Assembly (NCBI GenBank): GCA_031459655.1
Contig: JAVKID010000147.1
Coordinates: 1 to 5,442 of the forward strand
DNA length: 5,442 nucleotides
Direction: 5' to 3'
Origin: Fervidifonticultor_A octavus_A
GTDB lineage: Bacteria; Sysuimicrobiota; Sysuimicrobiia; Sysuimicrobiales; Humicultoraceae
Positions within the stretch are counted from its first letter, which is position 1. Every line of letters begins with the position of its first letter. The notes below the pieces were generated by a model, which saw only the letters and a program-made list of their open reading frames with translations, searched no databases and had not been told where the DNA came from. Of this stretch, positions 4,672 through 5,442 are shown piece by piece. The position numbers and the translations under genes are program-made.

Positions 4672-5442
4672 CTACCGGATGATCTTGCCGAGACGGCGGT
4701 TGAGAGCGTGGAGCGTCGCCTTCACCGCGCCCGCGCCCTGGTCGGGGCCGACCAGACAGGCGCCCGCGTGCCGCTCCGGCGGCATCCCGCCGTTGCTGAG
4801 CAGGACCGTGACGATCACGAAGGTGTCTGGCGGCGACTGCATCAGTCGCACCTGGTCCACGGCCGCTGTCCAACCCTCGGGCAGAACTTGATTGACGGCT
4901 GCGACCGTGGCCTCGGCCAGCAGCTTCATGGGGACGTTCCCCAGGCTTGAACCGCGCGCTTCGCCCTGGACGCGGCGGTCACCGAGGCTCATGTGCACCG
5001 TGGCGGCGGCCGTGGATCCCTCGACGGAGAATTCCAAGCGGTTCAGCCGCAGCCTCGGCTGCGCCCCGGAGGCCGCTTCGACCAGCGGCGCGCGCACCCT
5101 GGCCTTCTCGATCTTCGTCTGGGTGGACTGCAGGCTGGCGATGGTGATCAGGTCGTCGATTGTCGCGCCAACATGCACATCGGGCCGCTCGGTGGTGCGC
5201 TTGCCGCCAGCGATCCCCAGCGAGGCCGACAGTGCCAGATCGGGACGCCCGCCCGGCACCTCGACCGAGGCGATGGCCTCCAGCGCCCGGTGCCCCAGCG
5301 CCTCGGCCTGGTCGCGGGGACGCGTGGTCAGGATCGCAAACTCGTCGCCCCCGTAGCGGCAGAGCAGGTCTCTGGACGGATCCACCTGGGACGCCAGCGC
5401 CTTCGCCACCGCCTTGATCAACCGATCGCCCATCACGTGACC
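4672..5442 (-). CDS. GGDEF-domain protein with unusual C-terminal domain (5' end outside the window)
   Basis: The last 256 residues are visible and the frame is open at the window edge, beginning GHVMGDRLIKAV, the middle of a GGDEF domain. GGDEF proteins make cyclic di-GMP from GTP. The active-site loop RYGGDEF is intact (residues 29-35 of the visible part), and LSASLGIA (71-78) is the usual following strand. The inhibitory RxxD site is missing: PSRD stands where PleD has RAID. The normal ending (AD..LY.AK..GRN) is replaced by IDDLITIASLQSTQTKIEKA, so the domain is divergent. Residues 131-254 form a second alpha/beta domain whose order (VHMSLGDRRVQGEARG, AAVNQVLP, DTFVIVTVLLS, then VKATLHALNRRL) recalls the regulatory domain of 2-isopropylmalate synthase. 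Whether it makes cyclic di-GMP, or only binds a nucleotide, is open. It is the first visible gene of the operon with the dehydrogenase. Confidence 0.85.
   Translation of the reverse strand, partial: GHVMGDRLIKAVAKALASQVDPSRDLLCRYGGDEFAILTTRPRDQAEALGHRALEAIASVEVPGGRPDLALSASLGIAGGKRTTERPDVHVGATIDDLITIASLQSTQTKIEKARVRAPLVEAASGAQPRLRLNRLEFSVEGSTAAATVHMSLGDRRVQGEARGSSLGNVPMKLLAEATVAAVNQVLPEGWTAAVDQVRLMQSPPDTFVIVTVLLSNGGMPPERHAGACLVGPDQGAGAVKATLHALNRRLGKIIR

Noticed and set aside
4199..4873. Long minus-strand frame spanning the dehydrogenase and GGDEF genes
   Set aside because: It overlaps two clear genes in another frame and is rich in Arg, Gly and Pro, as out-of-frame GC-rich translations are.
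1..5442. CRISPR array, rRNA, replication origin or insertion sequence
   Set aside because: No regularly spaced repeats, rRNA motifs, DnaA-box clusters or transposase genes were seen.

Overview
The window is GC-rich throughout (roughly 70% by eye). It uses GTG and ATG starts with clear GGAGG-type ribosome sites, overlapping or coupled genes, and a tRNA gene with an encoded CCA. This fits a high-GC bacterium; nothing in the window fixes the phylum. The layout is an integrated mobile element on the left (about 1-2987), a tRNA-Arg(CCT) gene that probably served as its attachment site (2988-3063), and ordinary chromosomal genes on the right (3102-5442).

Mobile part. A left-truncated gene of unknown function (1-312) overlaps the start of a complete tyrosine recombinase (int1, 305-1195, plus strand). 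Int1 is followed by a possible 52-residue micro-gene (1222-1380) and a helix-turn-helix protein (1341-1826) of the kind found with phage small terminases and element regulators. On the minus strand, facing these, lies a second tyrosine recombinase related to int1 (int2, 2047-2811 from its first canonical start). A 71-residue helical protein (1829-2044) is translationally coupled to it. The two arms, each a recombinase followed by one or more small genes, converge with only 2 bp between their stop codons.

The junction is the most interesting part. The conserved N-terminal DNA-binding segment of int2 is readable upstream of its first ATG/GTG/TTG. The frame stays open, without any such start, right through the tRNA gene. 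The only nearby ATG lies 3 nt after the tRNA CCA and is one base out of frame; a run of five A residues sits between it and the conserved sequence. So either a base has been lost, or the ribosome slips, or a rare start codon is used, or the proper start is supplied only in the excised circular form of the element.

Chromosomal part, all on the minus strand. From right to left: a partial GGDEF protein (4672-5442) with an unusual C-terminal domain that resembles the LeuA regulatory domain in pattern; an NAD(P)-dependent dehydrogenase of the 3-hydroxyisobutyrate dehydrogenase family (3802-4653) in the same apparent operon; then a Phd/VapB antitoxin and PIN-domain VapC toxin pair (3491-3727 and 3102-3491) with an AT-rich repeat-bearing control region; then the tRNA gene with its own likely -10 box.
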